From assembly GCF_014192105.1 (NCBI RefSeq), contig NZ_JACHXK010000019.1:96457-160456 (forward strand): a stretch of DNA of 64,000 nt, read 5' to 3'. A model generated the notes under the pieces. It had not been told where the DNA came from, did no database searches, and saw only the letters and a program-made list of their open reading frames with translations. The DNA is from Paenibacillus phyllosphaerae. GTDB lineage: Bacteria; Bacillota; Bacilli; Paenibacillales; Paenibacillaceae. The first letter of the stretch is position 1. Each line of letters starts with the position of its first letter. Shown piece after piece: positions 1 through 8,930 of this stretch. Made by a program: the position numbers and the translations under genes.

Positions 1-209
1 AGGACGGCTTAACGCTTGGACTAATCGCACCTGGCGGCACAGTGCGGGTTACCTATATGGTCATGGTCGCCGAAACCGATCATCTTGATCTGGACAGCGT
101 GACTACACGCTATACCGCGCGTTACCGTTATACCTACCGTGACAGCCGTTATTCCGGCGAGAGCTTGTCGAATGAGCTCATTCTGCCGATTGACTATACG
201 AATGAATGA
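1..209 (+). CDS. C-terminal fragment of a secreted/surface repeat protein (DUF11-like)
   Basis: An open frame runs in from the left edge (first full codon at base 3) and stops at TGA 207-209, giving about 68 C-terminal residues. It contains an APGGTVRVTYMVMV stretch followed by polar beta-strand-like sequence and ends in DYTNE. 'I-x-P-G-G-x-v-x-v-t-y-x-v-x-V' is the typical closing strand pattern of DUF11/Ig-like repeats in Gram-positive surface proteins, so I infer a beta-sandwich repeat tail. The gene is immediately followed by a strong hairpin (211-236), which supports its being real. Without the upstream part the full function cannot be judged. Confidence 0.6.
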   Translation, partial: DGLTLGLIAPGGTVRVTYMVMVAETDHLDLDSVTTRYTARYRYTYRDSRYSGESLSNELILPIDYTNE

Positions 210-210
210 C

Positions 211-236
211 AAAAGCAGCCCGCTAAGGCTGCTTTT
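211..236. terminator. Bidirectional intrinsic terminator
   Basis: Perfect 10-bp stem AAAAGCAGCC / GGCTGCTTTT with a 6-nt loop. It sits between the stop codon of the plus-strand fragment (209) and the stop of the minus-strand PBP gene (268), and has U-rich flanks in both directions, so it probably serves both convergent genes. Confidence 0.85.
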
Positions 237-267
237 GTCTGTACCGATTCCGTACCCTTATGGAGGA

Positions 268-2391
268 CTAGTCATTGTCCTCATCGTGCCCTTTCCCTTT
301 CCCATTACCTTTATTCCAGCGCTTCTCGAGCTCCTTCAGCATCTCTTTGACGCGCTTCTCTTCACGCTTAATCGCTTCCCGCTCTTCTTTATTCCCACGG
401 TCGTCGTCTTCATCGCTGTCATTGTCTTCGTCCCACCAACTATCGTCAGACTTCTTGCCGCCATTGCCCGGCGATTCGGCAGGCTTAACGATGACCGGCG
501 GCACACCAGCCACCGTAGGGAATGTCATGACCGGCTCATCCTTCAGCGCTTGGCTCATCACCGATTGGAAAACGGAAGCTGCCGCTTTGGAAGTCGTCGT
601 CAAATAGTGGCTCGTATCCGAACGGTCATAGCCGATCCAGACAGCCCCGACGAGCTGCGGCGTATACCCGACGAACCAGTTGTCCCGTGCGCCGTCGCCG
701 TTCGTTCCCGGCATCTCGGTCGTGCCCGTTTTGCCCGCGATTTCCCGTCCCGCCACTGCCGCGGCCTTGCCGGTACCTGATTCCACGACTCCCTTGAGCA
801 TCGCGGTCATCGTAGCTGCCACGTCCGGCGTTGTCGCTTGAATGCCTTCATCAGCCTGCCAAGACGCAAGCTCCGTCTCTTCGGCGCCGGTAATTCGCTT
901 GATCGTGTGCGCGGGAATCCGGACGCCTTTATTCGCATAAGCTCCGAACGCTTCCGCCATCTGGAGCGGCGATACGCCCTCATGCAATCCTCCCAGAGCT
1001 AAGCCGAGCGCGCGGTCTTCCGCGGTTAACGGGATGCCGAATTTCTCGGCAGCTTGCAGGCCGGCATCGATGCCCAGCTCATGCAGCGTTTTGACCGCCG
1101 GAATATTGTACGATTGAATCAAGGCTTCATATAACGTGACTTGGCCGTGATACGTGCCGCTCGCATTCTTAGGCGAGTACCCGTCGATATCGATCGGTTC
1201 ATCGACAATAATATGGTTCGGCTGATACCCTTTCTCCAGTGCCGGCGTGTACACCGCAATTGGCTTGAACGTCGACCCAGGCTGGCGCTTCAACTGGGTA
1301 GCCCGGTTCAAGCTGCGGAACGATTGATCGCCTCGCCCGCCGATCAAGGCCCGAATCCCGCCATCTTGCGGATCGACCAGCACCGCGGCACTCTGAATCA
1401 ACTGATCGTTCTTGCTCTCCGGGAACAAGGCCGCGTTGTCGTAGACGGCTTCCACGGCTTGCTGTGCTTTCGGATCGAGGGTCGTATAGATATGCAAACC
1501 GCCATGCAACACTTCCTCTTCGGTCAGCCCATAGCTGTCCATTGCCTCGCGAATGACTTGATCGACGAAGTACGGATACTTAATATCGGTTACCCGGTTC
1601 GATTTGTCCGATCTCAACTTGATCGGCTCCATGATTGCAGCGGCATAGGTCTCCGAATCAATGATCCCTTGTTCTTTCATCAGTTCCAATACGACCGTCC
1701 GGCGCTGCTTGGCCTCCTCCGGATGTTCGAACGGATTGAGCGCCGACGGCGCCTTAATCAAGCCGGCCAACAAGGCGGATTCGGCAACCGTCAATTCTTG
1801 CACCTGTTTATCAAAATAAACATCCGCCGCCCGCTTAATTCCCCAGGCACCATCGCCAAAATAAATGACATTCAAATAGAGCTCGAGAATTTGTTCCTTC
1901 TCGAAGTGGGATTCGATCTTCTGCGCGAGAAGCATTTCGTTCCATTTGCGCTGCCAGGTCCGCTCATGTTCCAGGAACACGTTTTTGGCCAGCTGCTGCG
2001 TAATGGTGCTGCCTCCTTCGACGGTGTCGCCCGCAGTCATGTTCTTGAAGAACGCGCGGCTGATCGAGCGCAAGTCCATCCCCTTATGCTCGAAGAATCG
2101 CTTGTCTTCCACGGCGACGACAGCTTGAATCAGATGTTCCGGCAGAACTTCATATTCGACCGGCTCCACTTTATTAAGCGAGATTCGGCTGGCCACCTGG
2201 CCGTAACGGTCATAGATAATGGTAGCCTCGGGCAGCGGCTCATCGAGTACGCTCACATCTTGGGCAGCGACCAGCGAACGCAGCGCAACCCATCCGATCG
2301 TGCCTGCAAGCAGGAAAAGCGCTACGGTCAGCAGCGCGACTCGCCCTAACAAGCGGCGTGTGAAAAAACGTGTATTCGGTTTGTTGGTCAT
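268..2391 (-). CDS. Class A penicillin-binding protein (PBP1A family)
   Basis: Bifunctional peptidoglycan glycosyltransferase/transpeptidase of 707 aa, membrane-anchored with its catalytic domains outside the cell. A single N-terminal membrane segment lies at residues 15-40. The GT51 domain (about 60-230) has the catalytic EDKRFF motif (Glu95) and GGSTITQQLAKN. The transpeptidase domain has the SxxK nucleophile in PGSTFKP (Ser373), SYN (427-429) and KTGT (554-557). The C-terminal tail (about 640-707) is highly charged, with Asp/Glu runs then Lys/Glu/Gly-rich sequence, as in many Bacillales PBP1A proteins. The ATG start has GGGGGAA 6 nt upstream. It is transcribed alone: the upstream MCP gene ends in its own terminator. 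Confidence 0.95.
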   Translation of the reverse strand: MTNKPNTRFFTRRLLGRVALLTVALFLLAGTIGWVALRSLVAAQDVSVLDEPLPEATIIYDRYGQVASRISLNKVEPVEYEVLPEHLIQAVVAVEDKRFFEHKGMDLRSISRAFFKNMTAGDTVEGGSTITQQLAKNVFLEHERTWQRKWNEMLLAQKIESHFEKEQILELYLNVIYFGDGAWGIKRAADVYFDKQVQELTVAESALLAGLIKAPSALNPFEHPEEAKQRRTVVLELMKEQGIIDSETYAAAIMEPIKLRSDKSNRVTDIKYPYFVDQVIREAMDSYGLTEEEVLHGGLHIYTTLDPKAQQAVEAVYDNAALFPESKNDQLIQSAAVLVDPQDGGIRALIGGRGDQSFRSLNRATQLKRQPGSTFKPIAVYTPALEKGYQPNHIIVDEPIDIDGYSPKNASGTYHGQVTLYEALIQSYNIPAVKTLHELGIDAGLQAAEKFGIPLTAEDRALGLALGGLHEGVSPLQMAEAFGAYANKGVRIPAHTIKRITGAEETELASWQADEGIQATTPDVAATMTAMLKGVVESGTGKAAAVAGREIAGKTGTTEMPGTNGDGARDNWFVGYTPQLVGAVWIGYDRSDTSHYLTTTSKAAASVFQSVMSQALKDEPVMTFPTVAGVPPVIVKPAESPGNGGKKSDDSWWDEDNDSDEDDDRGNKEEREAIKREEKRVKEMLKELEKRWNKGNGKGKGHDEDND

Positions 2392-2560
2392 TCTATTTCC
2401 CCCATATTGCTTAAGTCCTACACCATTCGCACTGAGCTCCCTTTTTCGGTACGTCGCACCAATCAGAAATCGCGCGTGCGAAGCGGCGCGTATCTGCCAT
2501 ATTTACACACGCTTGGACTCGGATGAATCATATGGAGGACTTTGCTGCTGCAAACCCATG

Positions 2561-2586
2561 AAAAAAAGCACCCTGTAGAGGTGCTT
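2561..2586 (-). terminator. Intrinsic terminator of the chemotaxis receptor gene
   Basis: On the minus strand AAGCACC-7 nt-GGTGCTT is followed by a run of seven T, located 34 nt beyond the MCP stop codon. Confidence 0.85.
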
Positions 2587-2619
2587 GCGACTCATGATAA
2601 ACATATTGACACAACCGTT

Positions 2620-4311
2620 TTACACTTGGAAAGCCTTGATCTGATTGTTCAATTCGCCCGCAATAGCTGCTACATCCTTGGACGAGACGGATATGCCCTT
2701 CACGGTAACCGTCTGCTGGTCCGCGGCCGAAGCGACTTGCTGACCTGCACCCGCTGCCGCCTCGACAAGTTCATTGATGCTGCCGATCGCTTCCATGACT
2801 TCCTTGGAGCTTGCGTTCAGCTCCTGGAGCAGAATGCGCATGCTCGAAGCGTTATCTTTCGTGATGCTCGTGCTGAGCACGATGTCTTTGAGAGCTTTAC
2901 CGCCTTGGGTCAGCGAGCTCACCTGCGCTTCCACGTCCGTCAGATGCGACTCCATATTGCGGACCGTCTCGTCCGTCTCTTGACGAACCTGATGGATCAA
3001 GTTGGCAATCCGTTCGGCGGAATGACTGGACTGCTCGGCTAGCTTACGTACTTCTTGCGCCACGACCGAGAAGCCTTTCCCATGCTCCCCAGCCCGCGCA
3101 GCCTCGATCGCGGCATTAAGCGCGAGCAGATTCGTCTGGCTCGCGATGTTAGCGATATCGTCGATGAAGCTGCCGATTTCCTCCGACCGCGTGCCTAGCT
3201 GCTGAATGGCATTCGTTGCGTATTCGACCGTCGCGGTCACCGAGGACAGATTGCCGATCGCAGCATTGATCGCTTCTTCTCCCTGTCTGGCCATGCTCGT
3301 GGCTTCCGTGGCATGGGTCAAAGTTTCTTCCATCTTCAAGCTGCCATCTTGAACCTTATCCAGATTGACCGCCATCTTGGATTGTATGGTGTGTGTCAGA
3401 TCGGCCTGCGCTCTAGCGCCTGCAGCCACTTGCTGGATCGACGCTGCCACCTCGGCCGAAGAGCGTTCCGTGTGGACAGCCGCCTCGGACAATCCCGAAC
3501 TGTTCTCCTTGAGCGATACGGCCATCGAACCTAGCTGGCTGACCATATCGCTTAGATTGACGCGCATCTGCTCGAAGGAACGTCCCAGCATGCCGATTTC
3601 GTCTTTTGACTTCACGACGATCGGCTCGGACAAATCTTTATTGGCGATACGATCGGTCAGCTGGACCAGTTGACGAATGGATAATAGCGTCGGACGGCTC
3701 ATAAAGTAGCAAGCCAGCAGGGCGATCACTAAGATTATGAAGCTGATGATCATAATCTCCCGCTGCGCATCAGCGGCCATCTCATCGAAAGGCGTTGACG
3801 GTACGCCGACATAGAAGATCCCGATCACTTGGCCCGCGGCGTCATGAATCGGTTTATAGATCGTCTGATTCAACGTCCCTACGACATCCGCTTCTCCGAT
3901 ATACGTTTGGTTGCTTTGGAGCACAACTTCATTTACCGCTGCGGACACCGTGGAATTGACGGCTCTAGCGCCATCCTTCATAACATTCGTCGCGATCCGC
4001 GTATCGTTCATGAAGATCGTCACGGTATCGCCGGTTAGACGCCCTACCTCATCGACAAAATCGAAGTTGTTATTCAGCGCTACATTCCCTTTGAGGAGCT
4101 GCCCGTTCTGAATCGACCAATCACCCGGATAGCGGGCCGCCAAGAGCGATTCCGATAGCGCCATATCCGAATTCAGTTTCTCTTGCGCGGCCAGAATCAT
4201 CTTATCCTTAATGTTCGAGCCTACGTAATAATTAAGTACGATCGAGAAAAGAGCAAGTATAACGACAAATGCCAATAACAGCTTAACGAGTAACGATTGT
4301 TTAAGCCTCAC
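2620..4311 (-). CDS. Methyl-accepting chemotaxis protein with extracellular cache-like sensor
   Basis: 563-aa transmembrane chemoreceptor that signals to CheA/CheW. Membrane segment 1 spans residues 9-28. An extracellular sensor of about 150 aa (35-185) includes [17 protein letters not shown], as in single-cache (sCache_3 type) domains. Membrane segment 2 spans about 187-206, HAMP about 207-260, and the signalling domain 290-555 carries the conserved hairpin around [23 protein letters not shown], a near-universal MCP signature. The start is GTG with AGGAGA 4 nt upstream. The next gene upstream on the same strand is cheY, but each has its own terminator. The ligand cannot be told from sequence. 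Confidence 0.93.
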   Translation of the reverse strand: MRLKQSLLVKLLLAFVVILALFSIVLNYYVGSNIKDKMILAAQEKLNSDMALSESLLAARYPGDWSIQNGQLLKGNVALNNNFDFVDEVGRLTGDTVTIFMNDTRIATNVMKDGARAVNSTVSAAVNEVVLQSNQTYIGEADVVGTLNQTIYKPIHDAAGQVIGIFYVGVPSTPFDEMAADAQREIMIISFIILVIALLACYFMSRPTLLSIRQLVQLTDRIANKDLSEPIVVKSKDEIGMLGRSFEQMRVNLSDMVSQLGSMAVSLKENSSGLSEAAVHTERSSAEVAASIQQVAAGARAQADLTHTIQSKMAVNLDKVQDGSLKMEETLTHATEATSMARQGEEAINAAIGNLSSVTATVEYATNAIQQLGTRSEEIGSFIDDIANIASQTNLLALNAAIEAARAGEHGKGFSVVAQEVRKLAEQSSHSAERIANLIHQVRQETDETVRNMESHLTDVEAQVSSLTQGGKALKDIVLSTSITKDNASSMRILLQELNASSKEVMEAIGSINELVEAAAGAGQQVASAADQQTVTVKGISVSSKDVAAIAGELNNQIKAFQV

Positions 4312-4465
4312 GATGTCTCCTCCTAGTTATCTATCTATCGTTCTGCTTTCATGATGACAAGGCTCATTCACAAATAATTCGTATGCATCGATACCTATAT
4401 CGGCAATCTTCTATCGATCGTTGAGAGAAACGAACGTTCATAGGGCTTGGGAAATCTTGTCGCAT

Positions 4466-4505
4466 GAAAAAGCCCGCGTTCGGTGGTGCTTACCGAAGCG
4501 GGGCT
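4466..4505 (-). terminator. Intrinsic terminator of cheY
   Basis: Minus-strand hairpin with arms 4492-4505 and 4471-4484 (AGCCC...TTCGGT paired with ACCGAA...GGGCT, three central mismatches) followed by TTTTC. It begins about 20 nt after the cheY stop. Confidence 0.75.
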
Positions 4506-4523
4506 GATGATAATAGCTATTCG

Positions 4524-4883
4524 TTAACCTAACGCTTTCTTAACAGAATCGAGAACGCGGTCCGGCTGGAACGGCTTCACGATGAAATCTTTTGCGCCAG
4601 CTTGAATCGCCTGGACGACCATCATCTGCTGGCCCATGGCCGAGCACATGACGATACGCGCGGATGGATCGGCTTTCTTGATCTCGCGCACGGCATCGAT
4701 GCCTTCCATCTCCGGCATGGTAATGTCCATCGTTACGAGGTCCGGTTTCAAGTTGTTATAACGTTCAATGGCGACAAGTCCGTTCTCGGCTTCGCCGACG
4801 ACCTCATGACCGCCTTTAGTCAATATATCTTTTAACATCAGTCTCATGAAAGCTGCATCATCCACAACTAATATTTTGGCCAT
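4524..4883 (-). CDS. cheY: Chemotaxis response regulator CheY
   Basis: 119-aa stand-alone receiver domain. The acidic pocket DD is at residues 8-9, the phosphoacceptor Asp53 lies in VTMDITMPEMEG, Ser81 is in MCSAMG (the conserved Ser/Thr position) and Lys103 is in IVKPF. There is no output domain. The length and the MPEMEG/AIQAGAKDFIVKPF pattern match Bacillus-type CheY, which binds the flagellar switch when phosphorylated. The ATG has GGGGGAT close upstream. It lies outside a fla/che operon here, next to a chemoreceptor gene, so it may be a monocistronic copy. Confidence 0.93.
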   Translation of the reverse strand: MAKILVVDDAAFMRLMLKDILTKGGHEVVGEAENGLVAIERYNNLKPDLVTMDITMPEMEGIDAVREIKKADPSARIVMCSAMGQQMMVVQAIQAGAKDFIVKPFQPDRVLDSVKKALG

Positions 4884-5052
4884 ATGATCCCCCGTCGAAA
4901 TTTGTCATTGCGAGCTTTTTTGTAGTTTACCCGCAAATCATTAGAAATGTGTAAGATTTATATGTGATCCAAAATTTGTTCGTCATGGAGATTCAGATAA
5001 CCATTATGGCAGTCATGAGACAGGTTGACTCGAGCTGTTAAGTAGCGAAAAG

Positions 5053-5883
5053 TCAATCCAAATAGGGCTGGACAAGCTCTTTGACGCGTTCGAGCCCTTC
5101 CCACATATCGCCTGGACCATCGTAAATGAGGACATAAGCGCCGTCGAAGTTCGTCCCCTTCACGGCCTCGAGACACTGGCTGAATTCTTCAACGTCCGGT
5201 ATGCCCTGTTCGTCATAATTGGCTTTCGCATGGACGGACACGCTTAACGGCGCCGTCTGCGCGATTTCCCCATACTTGCCTGCTCCCTTATAGTTCCCGA
5301 AATCGGTGATCAGTCCTAATTTACCTTCGCATTGGTCGTAAAGCGCAGCGACATTCGTCGCAATCGAAGTCAGCGGCTTGAAATTCTCGGTAACGACGCG
5401 AACGCCGAGCGGCTCCGCGAAACGGATCAGTTCAAGCAGGGACGCAGCAGAGCGGACTAATGCCGCCTGGTTCGTCGGTTCGGCCTCTCCGGCGACAATT
5501 CGGATTTGTTTGGCGCCGCAGAAGGAGGCGGCCTCGATCCAACGTTTCATCAAGCCGAGATCCTCTTTCACGCGCCCCTCATCTTCTGCGGTCAAATCGC
5601 CGTAATCGAGCAACAGTGTATCCAGCGAAATATCCGCTTGCTCGAACGCCGCCCGAAGCTGTTCAAGGTAATCCCGCTCCGTGGATGGAAAATGGAAATG
5701 GCAAACCTCGATCGCCTTGTATCCCCGTTCAGAAGCGATCTTCGGCAGCTCCAGCAAACTGAGTTCTAGCGGCTGTTCCTTCGCCACCGTTCGATGCGAG
5801 CGCGTCTCCTCGTCCCAGATCGTCCAATGAAGCGGCCCTAACAGCCGATGCAGACTCCATGTGCTTACCGACAAATATGACAT
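5053..5883 (-). CDS. Sugar phosphate isomerase/epimerase (xylose isomerase-like TIM barrel)
   Basis: 276 aa, AP-endonuclease-2/xylose-isomerase-like TIM barrel (COG1082 type). Visible family features are VCHFHFPSTERDYLEQLR near residue 60, RVVTENFKPL (a Glu metal ligand, about 160), GLITDFGNYKG (an Asp ligand, about 190) and SVHAKANYDEQG (a His ligand). These form the usual divalent-metal site of sugar epimerases. The substrate is unknown. The ATG has AAGGCGGG 7 nt upstream. A LacI-type palindrome lies 25 nt upstream (5908-5919), implying sugar-responsive repression. It is transcribed alone. A second, distantly related paralogue lies at 51849-52697. Confidence 0.85.
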   Translation of the reverse strand: MSYLSVSTWSLHRLLGPLHWTIWDEETRSHRTVAKEQPLELSLLELPKIASERGYKAIEVCHFHFPSTERDYLEQLRAAFEQADISLDTLLLDYGDLTAEDEGRVKEDLGLMKRWIEAASFCGAKQIRIVAGEAEPTNQAALVRSAASLLELIRFAEPLGVRVVTENFKPLTSIATNVAALYDQCEGKLGLITDFGNYKGAGKYGEIAQTAPLSVSVHAKANYDEQGIPDVEEFSQCLEAVKGTNFDGAYVLIYDGPGDMWEGLERVKELVQPYLD

Positions 5884-5907
5884 TGCAATCCCGCCTTATG
5901 TTTTTTT

Positions 5908-5919
5908 GAAATCGATTTC
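5908..5919 (-). promoter_or_regulatory. LacI/GalR-type operator
   Basis: Perfect 12-bp palindrome GAAATCGATTTC (15 nt with flanks: TGGAAATCGATTTCA), with the central CG typical of LacI-family operators and close to a cre site. It sits between the probable promoter and the Shine-Dalgarno of the sugar isomerase gene, a roadblock position. The regulator is not encoded in this window. Confidence 0.55.
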
Positions 5920-5997
5920 CATTCCTCTAGCATAACATTCCCTGCAGAATGCATAAGAAGCCGAATTGCTCATTCTTTCTGCTTTTCTGGCAAACAT

Positions 5998-6032
5998 AAA
6001 AAGGCACCCTGCAGTTGAATCTGCCGAGTGCC
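5998..6032 (-). terminator. Intrinsic terminator of the degV gene
   Basis: Minus-strand 12-bp stem GGCACTCGGCAG / CTGCAGGGTGCC (one wobble, one mismatch), 6-nt loop, then TTTTT. It lies 46 nt after the DegV stop codon. Confidence 0.8.
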
Positions 6033-6078
6033 CGCTATAACGGTTGTAAGTATGAGTGCTTATCGCAGTGCCGTGACA

Positions 6079-6918
6079 CTATTCCGCGTAGTAGCAAAAT
6101 CCGATTGCTCCGGGACCTGTATGCGTCGAAATAATCGGCGTCGTCGTGCAAATACGCACAGGCGCCGAAGTGAACCGGGCGATCTCTTGCTGCATACGCT
6201 GTGCCAGCGGAAGATTGTTGGCATGCGATATGCCTACGCCGCGGACGATTTTGTCCTTCACGTCCTGCTCGAAACGTTCGATGAGCGTCTTGACAATCTG
6301 CGAGGAAGTACGAACTTTCGCAACCGGCGAATAGACGCCATTCTGCAGCATGGCGATCGGCTTAATTTTCAATATCGTCCCGAGTAGCCCCGCGGCCTTG
6401 CCGATCCGGCCGCCTTTGATCAAGTTCTCCAACGTCTCCACGACCACGAACAGCGTGGAATGATCGAGAATCTCTTTCATGCGGGCCTTGATATGCTCTA
6501 CCGTGCTGCCTTCCTTCGCCATACGTGCCGCTTCAATAACCTGGAAGCCTAGCGCCTGGGAGATCATTTGCGAATCGATAACTTGCACGTTGCTGCTGGA
6601 CATCTCAGCTGCTGCGCATGCGGAAGCATAAGTGCCGCTCATCCCGCTCGTCATATGGATGGAGATGATCGTATCTCCATTGGCGCCTAATCGGTCGTAG
6701 GCTTCCAAGAACACGCCTACCGCCGGCTGCGACGTCTTCGGCAGCTCGCTTGAAGCTACCATTCTTGTAATAAATTCATCGGGTGAAATCGTTACGTTAT
6801 CTAAAAACGATTCCCCATCCACATAGATCGAAAGCGGAATGACTTCGACATCATGTTGCGCTAACAGCTCTAATGGCAAGTCAGAAGTGGAATCGGTTAC
6901 GATTTTGATGGCAGGAAT
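6079..6918 (-). CDS. DegV family fatty-acid-binding protein
   Basis: DegV/FakB-type protein (279 aa), which binds fatty acids and presents them to a kinase of the FakA/DhaK type. It shows IVTDSTSDLP at the N terminus, TSQPAVGVF, the fatty-acid phosphate loop SGMSGTY, and LENLIKGGRIGKAAGLLG in the lid/C-terminal domain. The family-conserved IKIVTDSTSDLP begin lies upstream of the first ATG/GTG/TTG in frame (TTG at 6879, which would remove the DST motif). The only start that keeps the motif and follows an in-frame TAG is ATT at 6916-6918, preceded by AGGGGG at 8 nt. I therefore annotate an ATT start (inference). Monocistronic, with its own terminator. Confidence 0.88.
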   Translation of the reverse strand: MPAIKIVTDSTSDLPLELLAQHDVEVIPLSIYVDGESFLDNVTISPDEFITRMVASSELPKTSQPAVGVFLEAYDRLGANGDTIISIHMTSGMSGTYASACAAAEMSSSNVQVIDSQMISQALGFQVIEAARMAKEGSTVEHIKARMKEILDHSTLFVVVETLENLIKGGRIGKAAGLLGTILKIKPIAMLQNGVYSPVAKVRTSSQIVKTLIERFEQDVKDKIVRGVGISHANNLPLAQRMQQEIARFTSAPVRICTTTPIISTHTGPGAIGFCYYAE

Positions 6919-7036
6919 GTTATTCGCCCCCTAGTTGTGATGCGGCAAGTTGTTACCATCGTCATTATACGATGCCATAGGCATTTCGTCTCGGATTTTT
7001 GTTAAAAATATGTGTAATTTCGGCCGAATGCGACGA

Positions 7037-7969
7037 TTATCGCGCAGATGCTGCGGAAATGGGCAACGAAGGCCGGATAAGCGACATCGCGCGCTTCTTC
7101 GTCTCATCGGATATGTGCGTGTAAATCTGCGTCGTCGAGATGTCTTCATGGCCGAGCAGCTCCTGCACCGTCCTTAAGTCTGCACCGTTGCGCAGCAGAT
7201 CCGTCGCGAAGGAATGCCTCAGCTTATGCGCGGATAGACGTTTGCCAGATAGCTGCGGATACGAACTGACTAGGGTAGTGAATACCCGCTCCGTAATCGT
7301 CTGCACCATCCGCTTGCTGATTCGGCGGCCGAACTGGGAGATGAAGAAGGCCCGCTCATCTCTTCTGCCTTTTGGCTGCAGCCGTTCCTTGAGATATTGC
7401 AGCATTACTTCTGCAAGTTCCGGCGGCAGCGGCAAGTAGCGCCATTTCTCCCCTTTGCCGAGGACGCTGAGCAGCGCGGTGTCCGGATTGAGGTCATCCA
7501 CGTTAAGGCGGACAATCTCGCTGACGCGCAATCCTGCATAAGACATGAGCGCCACGATAACCGTATCCCGCAGCTGATACTTGCCGTCGATAAGCGACAT
7601 GCAGGCATCGAGCTGATCTTTCTCCAGGAATGTCGGCACGCGATTCTTGGCGATCTTCGCCTTCGGGATCTCCTGTGCCGGATTAGCCGATACCTGCTGG
7701 AATTCCATCAGCACCTTGAAGAAAAGCCGGATCGCCGATTGGCTCCTGTTCCGGTATTTCGCACCCGCGCCCAGCTCTCGCACTTCCGTCAAATGATTCA
7801 TCACGTCGATCTTGTCTACCTCGCGTAATGCCTTCCCATCCAGACTGTTCAAGAAATGCCTTACGTTGTGCAAGTATCCATGCTGCGTTTCCTTCGAGTA
7901 GCAGCGGTCCTTCATATAGTTCAGGAACAGGCGTACATCCCGTTCATACGTCTCTATAATGCCGTTCAT
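7037..7969 (-). CDS. Tyrosine recombinase, XerC/XerD-like
   Basis: 310 aa. The N-terminal SAM-like core-binding domain spans about 1-95. The catalytic domain has the full tyrosine-recombinase set: Arg148 (AGLRVSE), Lys172/175 (GKGEKWR), His248 and Arg251 (HKLRHSFATDLL), His274 (LGHEDISTTQIY) and the nucleophile Tyr283. The length matches chromosomal XerC/XerD and not a phage integrase, and there is no neighbouring excisionase, att repeat or phage gene. The ATG follows GGAGATACATA. It could be one of the dimer-resolution recombinases or a stand-alone paralogue; the family cannot be fixed without a tree. Confidence 0.88.
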   Translation of the reverse strand: MNGIIETYERDVRLFLNYMKDRCYSKETQHGYLHNVRHFLNSLDGKALREVDKIDVMNHLTEVRELGAGAKYRNRSQSAIRLFFKVLMEFQQVSANPAQEIPKAKIAKNRVPTFLEKDQLDACMSLIDGKYQLRDTVIVALMSYAGLRVSEIVRLNVDDLNPDTALLSVLGKGEKWRYLPLPPELAEVMLQYLKERLQPKGRRDERAFFISQFGRRISKRMVQTITERVFTTLVSSYPQLSGKRLSAHKLRHSFATDLLRNGADLRTVQELLGHEDISTTQIYTHISDETKKRAMSLIRPSLPISAASAR

Positions 7970-8112
7970 TATGTATCTCCTACTCTTAATCAGGCATGAT
8001 TTAATGGAAATGAGCCAAAATTGCGTGAAATATAGATTTCATGCAATTTTATTTCGACGATTGTCCGCCGATTCCTCCTTCCGCCATGCAGAAAAACGTT
8101 ATTTTTTGGAAT

Positions 8113-8155
8113 AAAAAACCGAAGAAGCGCTGCATTTGCGCAACGACTCCTTCGG
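8113..8155 (-). terminator. Intrinsic terminator of the coiled-coil gene
   Basis: Minus-strand hairpin opening CCGAAGGAG and closing CTTCTTCGG, followed by TTTTTTATTC, 34 nt downstream of the stop at 8189. Confidence 0.75.
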
Positions 8156-8188
8156 TTGTTGTTCATGGATGAAAATATTAGATTTCCG

Positions 8189-8734
8189 TCAAGGCGACAA
8201 TGTAGGCCTATCACCATGATCGTTCGTGCTAGCGATCACTGCGCCATCACCGGTCGGAATCCCCAAGCGGGCAAATCGTTCATGCTCAATGCTGCTCTTC
8301 AAATCCATCAGCTCGCCCATCAGATGGGCTTTCTCTTCCAGGCACAGCTTCAGCTCATCGAAGACGCTCTTATGCTGAAAAGCGGCCGCGTTCGTTTGCT
8401 GCTGCATGATGAGCGACAGCTTCTCGAAGTTCGCCTTCTCATCGCCAAGCTCCATTCTGTACCGATCGGCTGCCTGCGTCTTGAGCTCTTCGAGCTGGTG
8501 GGCGACAGAAGAAAGCTTCAGTTTACAACGTGCCAAGTCCGAAAGCACTTGTTGGATGAAGGTTTCTTCTGCATTCGTTTCAACCTGAGCGGCTATTCTG
8601 ATCGTATCCGCGACCAGATTCAGTTGCGTAATCGCCTGATCGATCGTTTCCTTTCCCTCCGTTAGGGCGATCCCCCCTAGCACGTGGTTGATCGTCTGAA
8701 GCCGCTGTTCGATTAATCGCGCTTGCTGCTGCAT
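8189..8734 (-). CDS. Hypothetical coiled-coil protein
   Basis: 181 aa, not recognised. It is almost entirely predicted helix with heptad-like spacing (IEQRLQTINHVLGG, ...AHQLEELKTQAADRY..., ...EKANFEKLSLIMQQQ...). It is Gln/Glu/Leu-rich, has no membrane segment and only two Cys (about 89 and 131), and ends in a short disordered tail. The composition resembles cytoplasmic helical-bundle chaperones or structural proteins. The ATG is preceded by GAGGGG at 6 nt. It is flanked by the xer gene downstream and a divergent acidic-protein gene upstream, and neither suggests a function. Confidence 0.7.
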   Translation of the reverse strand: MQQQARLIEQRLQTINHVLGGIALTEGKETIDQAITQLNLVADTIRIAAQVETNAEETFIQQVLSDLARCKLKLSSVAHQLEELKTQAADRYRMELGDEKANFEKLSLIMQQQTNAAAFQHKSVFDELKLCLEEKAHLMGELMDLKSSIEHERFARLGIPTGDGAVIASTNDHGDRPTLSP

Positions 8735-8930
8735 GCTATTCCCCTCGTTTCATTGAATTTATCGATATCTCTAGTCGTTCACATCATGCGCTCCGCCGCA
8801 TCGAACTATTCCTCGAAGTTAAGACGAGCGGCATACATATTTCTAGCGAATAAACACAACCTATAAGAAGGACAATTATGGGCTTGGCACGATGACGGTT
8901 GGGAGAACCGAAAGGATGGAGGAAACAAAG

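Noticed and set aside
1141..2349. Long open frame on the plus strand, 402 codons, opposite the PBP gene
   Set aside because: It lies entirely inside the PBP1A gene. The minus-strand frame has all catalytic motifs, and the plus-strand product matches no family and is Arg-rich, as expected for an antisense shadow.
4884..5052. Gap between cheY and the sugar isomerase
   Set aside because: No hairpin with a T run, palindrome or ribosome site of note; nothing reported.
5906..5922. The palindrome upstream of the sugar isomerase as a CcpA cre site
   Set aside because: The spacing fits a 12-bp LacI-type palindrome better than the 14-bp cre consensus. I therefore report it as a LacI-type operator and keep cre as an alternative only.
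7037..7969. XerC/D-like gene as the integrase of a mobile element
   Set aside because: No att-like direct repeats, tRNA junction, excisionase or cargo genes nearby. The length and motifs fit a housekeeping recombinase.
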